Shown here: positions 46,288-58,555 of the stretch, in pieces
Numbering within the stretch: position 1 is the first letter of the stretch
Layout: every line of letters starts with the position of its first letter
NCBI GenBank assembly: GCA_963691815.1
Contig: OY829651.1
Coordinates: 29,883,004-29,947,003, forward strand
Direction of reading: 5' to 3'
DNA length: 64,000 nt
Source: Echiichthys vipera
Lineage: Eukaryota > Chordata > Actinopteri > Perciformes > Trachinidae
Notes under the pieces: generated by a model
The model's database searches: none
What the model was told of the DNA's origin: nothing
What the model saw: the letters and a program-made list of their open reading frames with translations, nothing else
Program-made: the position numbers and the translations under genes

Positions 46288-47332
46288 AAATTGAGGACCT
46301 TATGCCAGGTAAAAACCCAAAGCAATAAACAATATGTCTCCTGAAAGCATCTCAGGAGTCAAGTTCACATTGAATTCCTCAATCCCTCCTCTCTCCCATG
46401 TCTAATAAATTAAGGAATAAGTGGGGTTAGGGAAGTCAGATCAGTGAGTGCATTAGATTTGATTATTGCCTTTGCCTCTGATGCTGTGTTATTGCTTTGG
46501 GATCCCCGGAGGATGACTATCTGCACCAAAGGAGGAACTCTGAAACTTGAATTGGTAGAAATTGGGCGGCCGTGAAGTAGCTGTGGGAGCAGATGAGTGC
46601 AAGGTTAAGGCAGAGGGAGTAAGATGTGGGGGCCTTGAAGAAGTTCAACCTTAATAAAAGCGTCTGGTTCTGTGGGAGATGGAGGCAGAGAGGCAGGTAG
46701 ATTGGATGAGAGAAAAAGACAACAAATAGGTCGAGAGGGAAGAAGAAAATGATATCTGGATATGCGTATAATAATAATAATAACCATGACTGGTTTTAAT
46801 GTCAAAGGGAAGATAAGGCAGGACAGCTAATCCTCACCAAAAAGAGGATCATCATCACTGTGAATTTGATATAACAGCACAGTATGAATCCCAATCGATC
46901 ATAATACAATGTGTCAGTGTAGTGGCCTATTAGTCGTCTTAGTTAATGAAGCCAATGTAGGCTGCTGGGCCAGAGTTTCAGTATCGCAACCACAGAGAGT
47001 AAATGTCTGATCAGGAGCTGGAAGCCTCCTTAATTCTATCAAGATTGATTGTGTCAGTGATCCTCTTTATCGTGCTCGTAAGCAGTCCCACTTTAATACA
47101 CATACAGTAAGCATCATCGATGCCATGTCACTTAAAGAATGCAGAGCATGCAAGGAAAATATCACCCCAAAATCGTCCTAAACAAATTATGGAAAATGGA
47201 TGAAAGGATCATAAATACTTTTACCATCTACCTTTCTTATCCTTGGACTGACCTGGGGTGTGTTAACCCCAATCTCTTGTTATTAGTAATAGGAGTGATG
47301 GCCAAATACATTTTTTATGAAGATTTAATTAC
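46284..47332. other. No gene recognised
   Basis: No supported feature. (AAT)n-like ATAATAATAATAATAA lies at 46768. Confidence 0.45.
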
Positions 47333-47528
47333 TAGTAATGTCAAAGTGAAGCTTGATGAAGCATTAGTTGTATTTGTTGAGTCCACTAGATGGAGCTCTA
47401 GGTTTAAAGAAAAGGGCTCAATGAATGGAGATTCAGTGTGTTTTCGACCTTTGTTGAAAAGAGAGCTCCATCTAGTGGACTCAGAAAATACAACTAATGC
47501 TTCATGAAGCTTCATTTGGACATCACTA
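47333..47528. mobile_element. hAT-like MITE, copy 3
   Basis: The ends are TAGTAATGTCAAAGTGAAGC and GCTTCATTTGGACATCACTA. The inner arms TTGAGTCCACTAGATGGAGC and GAGCTCCATCTAGTGGACTC make most of it one long fold-back. Flanks TTAATTAC and GTAATAAC agree at six of eight bases, consistent with a decayed 8-bp hAT duplication. Confidence 0.8.
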
Positions 47529-47862
47529 GTAATAACCCTTATGTATTGAACACTTTCAATACCATGTCTCCCAATACAATCAATCAATCAATCAAACTTG
47601 ATTGGGGCGGGGGCGTAAAAAAAAGCACTCCCCACAGATATAGATCGGTGCTAAGATTGTATTGGTACTACTACTCTAATTGATACACCTTATTGGTTCT
47701 TTTTCCATTACTAAAGTAAATAATTGTGTAATGTGTAGATGGATTAAAGACCCACGGACAGAGCTAATTTAAACTTGTCTGGATGTATCAGGTAACTTTC
47801 CTTAGCAGACAGACAATCATTCACACCTACGGGCAATGTTTTAGAATCATCAAATAACCTAA

Positions 47863-48030
47863 CACGTGCATGTCTTTGGACTGTGGGAGGAAACCGGAGT
47901 ACCCGGAGGAAACCAACGCAGACACGGGGAGAACATGCAAACTCCGCACAGAAAGGCCCAGGTCGGGATGCGAACCTGTAACCTTCTTGCTGTGAGGCGA
48001 CAGTGGTAACCACTACACCACCGTGTAGCC
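47863..48030 (-). mobile_element. tRNA-derived SINE
   Basis: The reverse complement starts with a tRNA-like head (ACGGTGGTGTAGTGGTTACC, box A) and GGTTCGCATCCCGACC (box B). The conserved body includes GTTTGCATGTTCTCCCCGTG and TCCTCCCACAGTCCAAAGAC. The box sequences are good, so it is relatively well kept. Confidence 0.85.
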
Positions 48031-49440
48031 TTATTGCTTTATTGATTGGTTAAAAATATTGAAGTAACAAATACATTAGGTCTCCAACCTAACATTGATG
48101 AAAGGGCTATTGTAGCATGCATTTTAGATGATTGAGATGAGAAAATATCCAGTTGTTACTTTGCTCAGCACCATTCAATTCTATGTATGTATGCAGTGTT
48201 TCCCCTTGGTTTACAGCATTGCAAGATGAATCAAAAAATGCCTTTTAAATAATTGTCCAAAAGGTCCAAAGAATGTTCCCAAAAAGAAACAGTCCAAAGT
48301 TAAATCAAAAATTAACTAAATAAAGAAATAATTTATGTTTGTTTAATTCTGTTTTAGTTAGGAGTGAATCTTCTTCTCAAACAAAATAATAAAGGATCTC
48401 TGATAAGTTTCAGTTTCGCATTACCCGTTAGGAGTGGAGCCTCTTCCAAAACAATTTAACAAACAATCATTGAACAAGTGAATCTTCAACTCTTTCAGAG
48501 TTTTCTGAGAATTATAAACAGGCAACTGTGTAAAGACAGAATTTAGAAGCTGTCTTGCAAATAAAGATAACATAAGGCTATGTAGTTTGTTTACTGAAAG
48601 GACAAGGTATAGAGCTGTTCCATAGGAAAGGGATCCTTAAATGACTATTCGGCTATTCGGAAAATACAATTAAACTTTCAAGGGGGGTGTGGGGTGCCGT
48701 TGGGGGGGCATTATTTAACTAATAGATATCCTCATGATACTTGTCCAGTTCATACATGTCCATAACAGAAGTGTGATCACTGGATACAAAGGGTCCAAAA
48801 TTCATTCATTTTGTCGGCATGTTATTGTCAAGGGTTTTTACAGTGGAGATTTTGGATATCTCTTTTTATCACTCCATAAATCTGAAAATACTGGCAAAAG
48901 CCTTAACAATTTTTAGAAATAAATTTCTGTATAAATGATGGCTATGATTTATATCCGACAATTAAGATAACTATTACTATTTATAACTACTACTATTTAT
49001 AATATCATTATCTAATGCTAACTTTTGGTGAATTTAGGAGAAAACTACGGACACAAAGTAATATAAAATAACCACCTAAATGTGTATTTTGGGGTTTTGG
49101 TTCCACTAAAAGAAGACATGTTAAGAAAAATAAAGGACCAAAGGATGATTTTCCCTGGGGTGTCCCTCCTTGTAGAGGACATTATCCTGATATCTTTAAA
49201 TGACAAACTGTTATTACTCGATAATGATGTGCTGTCTTTCTTCAAAGAAGCACCCGACATTTTCCTACTCTGAAGGAATTAAAGGTATGTACTCCGTCAA
49301 AGAATTAGCAAGTGTGTATCCATTAAGGCAGCTAAACAGTGTGTGTGTTCACAAAAAATGACACTCTTTTTCTCGCTCCAAACGGATTAAGGAAAAAGCG
49401 TCTCCGCTAAATGTGGGAAAAAGAGCACACACACATACAT
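48031..49440. other. No gene recognised
   Basis: No supported feature; short frames only. Confidence 0.45.
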
Positions 49441-49445
49441 ACAGT

Positions 49446-49479
<34 letters not shown>
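49441..49479. repeat. (CA)n microsatellite
   Basis: A CA run with a TCTC start. Confidence 0.95.
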
Positions 49480-49481
<2 letters not shown>

Positions 49482-50568
49482 AAGACAAACAGAGGAGAAT
49501 AAAACGATTTGAAATAGAATTATTTCTGGTCCAGTGCACTAAGTAAAAATCAATTCCCCATTATAGAAATAGGATACAGAAAGGAATTAAAACTTAATGA
49601 GGTTTCCAGCTAGAGTCCACCCACTTTTTAACCCTGCAGTTGGCAGTGCTGTCACAGTATGCATATGCCAGATTGCAGGTGCACGCCACATTGTGTGTGT
49701 TGGAATATTCTGTGCGCAAAAGCTTTGCCTCCTGTGCACGCCAGGCGACAAGATGACAGTAATACTGCTGCATCCTTCAAAGCTTCCCTTTCCTCGCAGG
49801 TATTCAAACTCATTTCTCTCCCCCTCACACACTCACAGACATACACACATCCCTCACTCTCTCTGTTGGCAGTATTGATCTCCAGTTGATCCACGGTGAC
49901 AAAAGACAAAGCTTTTCATGTGACAGGCAATTAGATGGCTGTGGAGCCTGCGGAGCCAAGCCACAGCACGGGCTGGGTAAATACTAACAACATCAGTCCA
50001 AAGGGTGTACAGAGACGGGAAGAGTGAAAGGAGATTGAGGAAGAGAAGGTCTACAAACAAATGCCTCCTGGAGGTGTTGGTGTCTCCTCTATGACTTTCT
50101 GGTTAACCTCACAGCCTTACAGCACATATTGATTTTTGCATTATTAGCTCTCAAAAGAGACAAACATTTGGGTCCCATAGCTCAATCAATCAGTCTACCC
50201 ATCCATCATCCGTCTCCTCATTACCTTCATGTTCTTGGCTCACACACTTACACTGTAACATACGGTACTGTATGTTGTCACAAACTCACATCAGCAGAAG
50301 AGCAGTTCACGGTGCATAATTCAACCATGGGAAAAAAATCACCTACACAGCAACCATATTCATCTACATAAACACATAAAAGAAATGACATAATTAAATG
50401 AGAAATGAGATAATGACATTTCTAGCAGACATATTTGGTCTGAGTTATGGGGCATATATCCTCATCCCAATTCGTCACATGATGAATAATATGAATGAAA
50501 AATAATTTCAAGTGAACCGGCAACTTCCCTGCGCAGCCATGGGATGTTCGTGACCGGCCCATTGAGAT
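49480..50568. other. No gene recognised
   Basis: Overlapping short frames at 49587-49909 on both strands lack any family resemblance. Confidence 0.45.
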
Positions 50569-50795
50569 AAATGGTAATGGACTTGTACTTATATAGCGCC
50601 TTTCTAGTCATCTGACTACTCAAGGCACAGACATTCACACTGATGGCAGTGGACATCTACATACCATCTAATCTAACCATTCACACCACATTTACACACC
50701 CATGCGCAGCATGGGGAGCAATTCAGGGTTCAGTGTCTTGCCCAAGGACACTTTGAACAGAGGACGACCCACTCTGCCACCAAGCCACAGCCGCC
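50569..50795 (-). mobile_element. tRNA-derived SINE, second copy of the 10.5-kb family
   Basis: The reverse complement matches 10546-10852: tail TACTTATATAGCGCCTTTC, body GTGTCTTGCCCAAGGACAC, head CACTCTGCCACCAAGCCAC. The box B region is deleted, so this copy is a dead fragment. Confidence 0.85.
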
Positions 50796-51152
50796 CTCTT
50801 CAGAATCAAGCACGTTCCTATGAAAATTTCCAAGAGATCCATAAACCATACATACGGGGAGTCCAACCACTAAAAATAAGACTTGTTGTCTCTCTACATC
50901 TCACTCATGGTTGCTAGAGTGTCAGACTCTCTCTCATTAATCCAGCCTGCTGATTTTTGTTTAGCCTCCTATCTTGAATGGCCAACAAATTTTTTTGTTC
51001 ATAAATAAAGGCGGAATAGTCGGAGCAAAGCCTCATGGGAAATGGGACCTGCCTATCGCTCCAGAGAGAAAGTGGGCAAGGTCGAAGTAGTTGATTTTCT
51101 TACAGTCGAAAAGGAATCGGATTTGCGTGTTTGATTTGCTCAGTTACACCTG
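50796..51152. other. No gene recognised
   Basis: Contains TCTTGAATGGCCAACAAATT and a short GC-richer stretch before the small frame at 51153. Confidence 0.4.
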
Positions 51153-51329
51153 ATGAAGGGCAAGAAAAGAGAGGCTGAAATGGCCAGAATGAAGAAGAAG
51201 CAGATGTTGGAGGAGAGTGAATCAAAATGGTCAAAAATCACGGATTTATTCAGAAAAAAACAGAACCAGGCGTCAACTAGTGAAGCAGCTGAGTCGACAG
51301 GAAAACGGTTCGCTCAAGCTTTGTTGTGA
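51153..51329 (+). CDS. Small lysine-rich reading frame, possible transposase N-terminus
   Basis: 58 codons: MKGKKREAEMARMKKKQ, a basic helix likely to act as a nuclear signal, then SKWSKITDLFRKK, then a Ser/Thr/Glu-rich end and TGA. Leaders of hAT/ZMYM-type transposases often have this layout (basic segment, then KxxxFF/LFKK, then a Ser-rich linker). No downstream zinc finger or catalytic part follows, so it is either a 5' fragment or an unrelated frame. Confidence 0.3.
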   Translation: MKGKKREAEMARMKKKQMLEESESKWSKITDLFRKKQNQASTSEAAESTGKRFAQALL

Positions 51330-51627
51330 ATAAGCAAAACATTTGAACTGAGTTCTTCATAGTTCCTCCTCATTGGGGGGAGGTGTCGTCATATCACGGT
51401 CTGCACCTCAACACACATACACACACACACAGCTGTCATTTAACTCTTGGGCCGGTGGAGTCAGAATTGTATGACATACAGCAGTCATACACATTCACAC
51501 AAGGCAAGGTGGGTGAAGTGTCCAAGGACAAAATGACCATGACACAAGTAGGGCAGGGCAGGGACATTAGCCGACCCGCTCTACCAACTGAGCCACATGT
51601 GGGAACATGTGATTAACGTGAAGTCCC

Positions 51628-51675
51628 ACAAAACTACATGGTCAGGTTTAGGCAACAAAACCACTCAGTTAGGGT
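51628..51675. repeat. Single units of the 27-bp minisatellite family
   Basis: CAAAACTACATGGTCAGGTT and CAACAAAACCACTCAGTTAG resemble the reverse complement of the units at 2590-3035. A tRNA-like SINE head scrap (reverse of TGGCTCAGTTGGTAGAGCG) lies just before, at 51575-51597. Confidence 0.6.
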
Positions 51676-51677
51676 TT

Positions 51678-51935
51678 GGGGCGGCAGTAGCTCAGTCCAT
51701 AGGTGACTTGGCTGGGGACCGGAGGGTCACTGGTTCAAGTCCCTGTGTGGACCATGGAAGGAGCGTGAGTGAAGTGTCCAAGGACAGGAGTGTGGACTGG
51801 TGGCTGGGGAGGTGCCAGTTCATCTCCTGGGCACTGCCGAGGTGCTGTTAAGCAAGGCACCAAGCCCCGAACTGCTCGGGGTGCCGGTCACTGGCAGACC
51901 CCTTGCTCTAACTTCTCTCCATTAGTTACATGGAT
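51678..51935 (+). mobile_element. tRNA-derived SINE, second family
   Basis: Head GGGGCGGCAGTAGCTCAGTC (box A) and GGTTCAAGTCC (51732-51742, box B), followed by GGGCACTGCCGAGGTGCTGT and AAGCAAGGCACCAAGCCCCG, a body common in fish genomes. The end is near 51935. Confidence 0.75.
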
Positions 51936-52129
51936 ATGGGTCCTGTCATATCTCCATGCCAACGCTAAGGGCCTTGACAAAACACTGGAATAAGTCCTGG
52001 GAATGTGAACGGCCTGAACAACCACAGATTACAAATTCAATACAACCAGTAATAATTTACCCTTTTTGTCAGAGTTGCTCTGTCAACAGCTTTTTAAATA
52101 ATGTAGTTGGTAGGTATTGGTTTGTGTGC

Positions 52130-52575
52130 ATAGACTGTATAAAAAGTGAATGTAGCATACCTGTCATGGTCGGTTCTCTCAACTTGATCCAATCGTACTC
52201 ACCACGGTAGTCGCCATCTTGTCCGACTTGAGTCGACCTAATTTCCTCTTACCAAAAAAGGGCATGTATGTGACGTTCGGGGGAGGGAGATACTTCCATC
52301 TGGCTGACGTTTACCTCCGAGGAGAAATGAGGGCCAAATTCACCCCCCTCAGTGTTGTCATGGAGATATGACCTAAACATACAGACTAGAATGTTTTTTT
52401 TGTACCAGGCCTTAAAGAGGTTTAATTATGCTGTTAAAAACGGTCTGTTTAACATGGGGGTCAATGAGAAACTGCTCTATTATGAAACCTGCCCCTAGAG
52501 GACACTCAGAGAACTGCAGTTTTTTGCACTTCCTTATTGGATCAACCAGTAAGTTGCTGTGGTGGGGGCTTGGTA
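52130..52575 (+). mobile_element. Dispersed nonautonomous element, family M1, copy 4
   Basis: Begins GACTGTATAAAAAGTG and shares TTGATCCAATCGTACTCACC, AAAAAAGGGCATGTATGTGA, TTCACCCCCCTCAGTGTTGT and GGGGGTCAATGAGAAACTGC with the other copies. A second partial unit follows at 52740-52812. Confidence 0.65.
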
Positions 52576-52735
52576 TGGATGTGCCATCCTGGAGGAGCTG
52601 GGCTCCCAGTAATGACAAGGACATTAGCAGAACAAAAAAACTAGAGAAGATGCAGTCAGGAAGGATGAGGAGAGAGCAAGTGTCTGTGGCGATCACATCA
52701 AAACCATTCCCTTTTTGATGGTTGTCTATCATCAT
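52576..52735 (-). mobile_element. Fragment of the DNA transposon seen at 42060-42538
   Basis: GGATGTGCCATCCTGGAGGA and CAGTCAGGAAGGATGAGGAG fit, from memory, the part of that transposon beyond the point where the 42-kb copy stops. Both fragments adjoin an M1 element at nearly the same place. Confidence 0.35.
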
Positions 52736-52812
52736 CGGCCTATTTAACATTGGGGTCAATGACAAATTACTCTATTATGAAACCTAGTGGCCACTCAGAG
52801 AACTGCAGTTAT

Positions 52813-53136
52813 TAGTCTTTTTCTTTCGTCTCTTTTCTCCTTTTCTTTACCTTATTCATTTTGCTATTAGCTATGGATTTCACTCTATTTGGTTTCATTT
52901 TACCTTATTTATCACTTATGTTATATGTTATTTAATTATTTTGTTGGTTACTGTGACCCTGTCTGACATAGGTTGTTGGGGTGGATTTATGTTGAGGTTT
53001 TTGGTTTTTGTTCCTGTTTTTTCATTTTAAGGCAGATGCATTGACACACTGTTCAACTGTTGTACTTTTTCTTCTTCGACCATGTGCAAATTTAATAAAA
53101 AATGTGGCGCTGGAGAGTTCACTGTGGTCTGATGTG
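52813..53136. other. No gene recognised
   Basis: AT-rich, no supported feature. Confidence 0.45.
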
Positions 53137-53526
53137 GAGGTTGACCGTTTACTGCAGATTTGGTCAGATGAAAATATTCAATAATATTTAAAAGCAGTTG
53201 GACAAAACGCACAAAAGCTCTGACGCCTATGGAACCCCCTTTCAAAAACAAAGCAAACCATTGCAATGACGTCAATCAGTGTGTGTGTGTCGAATTACGA
53301 CGTGATGGCGTATAAGCAAGAAGCAATCGTGCCATGGCTCGGATCTTTTGAAGCAGAGTTGTACGTTAGCTTTTTCAGCACATAGCACTAGTGAGGCTGA
53401 CAGTTTTTTTGCACAGGATCAGAGAGTTATAGCACACCCCAATTAATGCAGCTCATCACTTACACAGTAACATCAGCAAGTGTAATTCATACATCCAAAA
53501 TGTAATACAATTATAGAATAATAACT
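53137..53526. repeat. Direct duplication, copy 1 (about 390 bp)
   Basis: Matches 53834-54221 almost throughout, with scattered substitutions and small indels. It contains the 8-bp palindrome TGACGTCA (53267-53274), the consensus CRE/CREB site, followed by ATCA. No reading frame is shared by both copies beyond chance. Confidence 0.92.
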
Positions 53527-53833
53527 CAAAATGTTTTCAGATACAGCACTTAACAACAATTCATTCTTACATAACGGGTGTGACATATTTACACAAGAAA
53601 TACTGCCAGTCTGAAGAATGAAGGAATGAATGTTACATCTTTGTATGAATCAATCACACAGACAGACATACACATACACAAAGACAGACAGACAGTAATG
53701 CTCCCTATAATACATTTAAATTACTTGAATTACTTCTTCAAGGGCCGCTTTGTCTGCCGGGCGACACATATTCCAAACAATATATATATATATTTTTGTA
53801 GCTAAATCTGCCCATAACACCGAATGCTACAGG

Positions 53834-54221
53834 GAGGTTGACTGTTTAGTGCAGATTTGGTCAGATGAAAATATTCAATAATATTTAAAAGCAGTTGGAC
53901 AAAACGCACACAAACTCTGACGCCTATGGAACCCCCTTTCAAAAACAAAGCAAAGCATTGCAATGACGTCAATCAATGCGTGTGTCGTATTACGACGTGA
54001 TGGCGTATAAGCAAGAAGCAATCGTGCCATGGCTCGGATATTTTGAAGCAGAGCTGTACGTTAGCTTTTTCAGCACATAGCACTAGTGAGGCTGACAGTT
54101 TTTTAGCACAGGATCAGAGAGTTATAGCACACCCCAATTATTGCAGCTCATCACTTACACAGTAACATCAGCAAGTGTAATTCATACAACCAAAATGTAA
54201 TACAATTATAGAATAATAACT
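53834..54221. repeat. Direct duplication, copy 2
   Basis: Same orientation as copy 1 and 307 bp after it. TGACGTCA is kept at 53964-53971. Differences include GTTTACTGC/GTTTAGTGC and GGATCTTTTG/GGATATTTTG. The spacer has a CAGACA-rich stretch and a short TA run. Confidence 0.92.
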
Positions 54222-55923
54222 GGGCAGATTAGGTCTTAGCACAGGCATGTTTTGATGTAGCACGTGCGACATACTGTAAATGTTGTACTGTACAGCCCTG
54301 TTTTGAAGCAGTGTTAGTGCAGGCCAGCAGGGGAGAAGGGAGGGGGGGACAAAGGGCTTAAGCAGGGCACGGGTCAACCGGGCAACCTAAGTGTAGGTCA
54401 GCCTGTAAGTGGAAAACAGCTACTTGAGACTTGTTTGGGAACCAGTGGAATTATGCATTGCTCTGTGCTACTCTGTGGGGCACCTGCTTTTCTAGATCCT
54501 CTAGATATTTCGAAGCTTGATGACAGCCTGTCAACATCCAGTAGGTATAATATTAGGGGGCAAACTGATAAAACAGCTTGCCATTTCATTTCTATTTAAT
54601 GAGCGAGATGAACAAGCTGTGTACAAGTGCTGTGGAAAAAAACCCTACTAGCTATCATTCCCTGTCTTATGTTAATGAATCAGATTATTATCTCCAGTTA
54701 TGACACCATCACTTCTGTTATCTTAATCCATCGATGCCCCATGGACCTGTTCCCTATACTCAACACTGTTTACAATTAACAATCTGATATAATCTCAGTC
54801 AAACGTGTGGGAGTATGAGCCAGGAGAGGTGTGGGTGCAATCCCTGAGCCTGAAACAACGCCTTACTCAACTAGGCTTTTTCTTCTTTCCCAAGAGCAGA
54901 GTTCTGCAGCAAAATGGACTTTAGATTTACTGCTATTGATTAAAGGATGGTATACCAAATAGATGTGGCTGTAAACAAATTAGTGCAGTGTCGCAAGGAG
55001 TTATGGATCCCTGCATCAGATTATTTAAACCCCTAAAAGGTTGGAATGATGATTATGATAAATCGTGCTTAGCTGGATAGATAATCTATTCTTAATTATG
55101 ATGAAATTGAATATGTTTGGAAGGCATTACACGCTGGCCCGTGGCCTTATAAGATGCTATTAATGGAGGGAGAGCGAATGAAAGGGTTTTGTTTTGTCTG
55201 GAAACAGGTCGACAGCCTTTCAAACATTGTTAGATGTGATGGGCCGTGATCCACACAGAGCCGCTGCCCACAGCTGATAAATGGAAATGCTGAGGATTAG
55301 TTTTGTCCCTGTGGGACAATGCCACATTAGTTAGTGCCATCTAATTCACGAATCGAATATATATTCACACGTGTTTAATTCTATTGTATACAATATATGG
55401 TTTGATTGCTTTTTTTCAGAGTCTCTTTTCTGTCAGATTCTCCCAATGTCAGAGCTTTGTAGAGATGTAGAGAAAATATTTGTCGGCTCACGGAGCAGTG
55501 TGCATGTATGCAGTGACAACACGTGCTTAATTTAATGTTGATAATAATAACTGGATATCCACCTACATACATTGCTGAAATCTGGGAACTGGTTTTCACA
55601 TCTTGGAGCCGCTTTCGTTAGTATAAAGTGAAATCCCGGTGTAATATCATCCCAGGGGCTTTTTAGGAATATTTGGTCATCAAATAAGCCATCGAGACAA
55701 TTTTTTATATGTATGAATTATTAACATAGATTTTCCAGAGAGTCGCTTACAGCCTGCCGCGGGTAACACGGATAAGCTTGGGCGGCAAGTTTGACACATT
55801 AAAACACCTTTTTTAACCACTAATACTGCTCAAAATAACACCAAATCTCTGCAGCAGCATGATAAGAGTCCTGACCGATAAACCGAAGCACCAGTAGGCT
55901 CCAACAACGTGATGCATGTGAAC
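54222..55923. other. Low-repeat stretch, no gene recognised
   Basis: No transposon landmarks were seen over about 1.7 kb, unusual in this window. Segments such as CACAGCTGATAAATGGAAAT and GTCCCTGTGGGACAATGCCA look complex enough to be unique sequence. No coding frame is supported. Confidence 0.4.
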
Positions 55924-56371
55924 TAGAGATGAGGTACAGATAAAGCACTTTGACGAGTACGATACCAGTAATACATGTCTATATCCGTGCTTGGAGTGAA
56001 TGAAAATCCTCATTAGCGGACTGTGTCTGCATCTGTGATATGTTTGTCACAGTGCCACTCTGCTGCTGTGTCCCCCTCCCCTACACACACACACACACAC
56101 ACGCTCACTCAGGCTCGCGGGTCTTTTCCTTTAACTTTTAAGTTTCTTCAGGTTTGTTTTAACTTTGGTTTGTACTCACTTATTAACAGCAGAGTTCTGT
56201 AAACGTGGGTTCGTTCAGACCTGCTGCTTGGTAGAATGGGACTCACGTTGCATCTCTGCCTGTTGGAGATTTGTTTTCTTTTTCTTTTTTTAAATGAGTG
56301 TCTGACACTTTCTTGCTGTATTCCATAAAAAAATAAAGGTAGTGGTGGTATAAATATTAGAAATTAATTAA

Positions 56372-56442
<71 letters not shown>

Positions 56443-56857
56443 TCTCTTACTCACTCACACAGACTGTCACACACAAATATTAAAAGTCAAAAAAAGAAAG
56501 TTACAGTATGTTGAATATGTTAACTCTTGTTCATTACATTCATGTGTTGTATTCATTGTTGTAAATAGTTTGTTTGCTGTCGTGATCAAAACCATTGATA
56601 TGAATTTCAATGCTGATGCTGTCCTGGAAATAGTTTTCTAATCAGCAATAACATATCCTATCCTATCATATCATATCAATTGCATGCTTAAAATAACATA
56701 CTGGTTAAAGCCCTGGCCATTTCAAAACAACTCCACCTACTTCCAGGGTTAAATCACACACACTTCTGAGTTAGGCCCTGCCCACTCTGAGTACGGATAC
56801 GGATAATTAATTTGGTAAACTAATACAGATGCAGATAATGCTGTACTCGCTCATCCC
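55924..56857. mobile_element. hAT-like nonautonomous element, full length
   Basis: Inverted ends TAGAGATGAG (55924) and CTCATCCCTA (56857). It contains CTGTATTCCATAAAAAAATA, CA runs at 56082-56101 and 56374-56440, and TTGCATGCTTAAAATAACAT. Half copies lie at 6425 (right half) and 12524 (left half). No transposase frame is present. The terminal sequence fits hAT elements, but a matching 8-bp flank is not evident. Confidence 0.7.
56374..56440. repeat. (CA)n microsatellite
   Basis: A pure CA run inside the hAT-like element. Confidence 0.97.
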
Positions 56858-57275
56858 TATTTTTTACACTGAGCAGTCGATTCTCGTTGCGTCACGCTTA
56901 AAAAACAACACTGATTGATTTCTAAACTTCACCAAATTTTCTCTCAAGTTACCAGACTGATCTGGGAGGAACATACAATGGAGCTTGCGAGATCCGGATG
57001 GTCTCACAAGGGTAATAGACAGTAGCTTGGCATTAAACCCCTTGCAGAGGGTGCATAAGTTTTTGTAAATTACAAAATAAGGAGACATGAACATGACCAT
57101 TGAATCCTAAAAAAAAAAGTCAAAACAAAGACCAAGATACAGGATATAAAACCTTAAGCTTAATCATCACTACTTGTTATACTTCGATAATGGACGGGGG
57201 TGTCAGTATCTCAAAGACACAACTTCCAAACAACAATAGCAACAGAGGGATACAGCAACCAAAGCTCTCTACACT

Positions 57276-57276
<1 letters not shown>
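56858..57276. other. No gene recognised
   Basis: No supported feature. Confidence 0.45.
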
Positions 57277-57339
<63 letters not shown>

Positions 57340-57345
57340 TAGATG
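57277..57345. repeat. (GA)n microsatellite
   Basis: A GA run with AAAG interruptions; it produces a spurious Arg-Glu frame. Confidence 0.97.
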
Positions 57346-58555
57346 CGGGATTAACTGTGTTGGCAAATTATTAATGTTACTGTGTCAGTTTGGAATATGT
57401 GTGTGTGCAAATATACAGTATATGTGTACATCCTGAGTGGGTGTCTGTCTGTATGACAGCTGGGACACCTATTTGTGTGTATTTTCCCATTACACAAGTG
57501 CATGTGTGTTTGTGTGTGCCCAGCATGAACGTGCACATACTCAAAGCATGAAATAATTTGTGATCAACATCAAAGTGAGTCTTTATTTTTTCTTATCTGT
57601 TGCCTACAGGCCTCTAATTATACATTCATGCCTTCCTGCACCAACCAGTAACGTTGGGAATTCAATTTTCTCTCTGCACAGCAACATGCACATTCCCATT
57701 GAGATGGAGAGGATGTGTTTGGGAAATAAAAGAGTCCATCGCTCCATTCTATGGAAATAACTCACAAATGTATGAAGAACGGCATTCCCTTGATGTGGAG
57801 AGATGCCGCATGAGAGAGACCCTGTACCCGCACCTTGCTCAAGGACAGCAACAAAACCAAAATGACAGTAAGCTGATTGACTAAACCTGACAACATCTTC
57901 AAGTTAAGGCGCTACGCACAGGGCATATTCACACACACAAATATGCAATGCTTATTTGAATGTAGTAAGTAAGTCAGTAAAAGATGACATTTTAACATAA
58001 AACAGACAAATAAAGAGAGAAAACATTCTTTGGAAGTCTCATGTTGAATCATAATTTGAAGATATACCTTCCTGGTCGCCAAAATCAAATGTTGGCATTG
58101 CACATTTTTGAAAACGACGGAAGCGTTTATATGATGTGTTTTAAGCACCCTCTGGTGTCTGTATGGAAGGCACTGTGCTCTCAACTGACAGCAAGGACTC
58201 TAGAAGTTGATATACTATTTCACGTCAGGGACGTCAGGGATGTTGGGACTAAATCATCATGTGAGATCATCATATCATCATATAATCAATCAATCATATA
58301 AACCTATCATGGCCCGAAGTGAGCTATTTCTTTCATGAAACAGTTACCAAGTATGGCAACTCTAAAGTGATGGACAAAATACAATTTAAATCTTTCATTT
58401 TATTAAAAATAATCATCCATAAAGCAGTGTTCTGTCTCAAAGAAATGGCCCTCCTGGCTGATGTTTTCTATAGAACATATTACCTGGACTTAACTACAAT
58501 GGCAAGTTGCCGCTGTCCGCGGTGCTGAATAAAAAATCCATGGAGGGATTGAAGG
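57346..58555. other. No gene recognised; weak splice-acceptor-like site
   Basis: TTTTTTCTTATCTGTTGCC then TACAG (to 57609) resembles an acceptor and is followed by an open stretch of about 50 codons, with no homology recognised. ATCATCATATCATCATATAA lies at 58264. Confidence 0.35.

Noticed and set aside
54222..55923. Conserved non-coding enhancer
   Set aside because: The stretch lacks repeats, but conservation cannot be judged from one sequence, so it is listed only as unassigned.
57100..57342. Protein ending in a long Arg-Glu repeat
   Set aside because: Translation of the (GA)n tract at 57277-57345.
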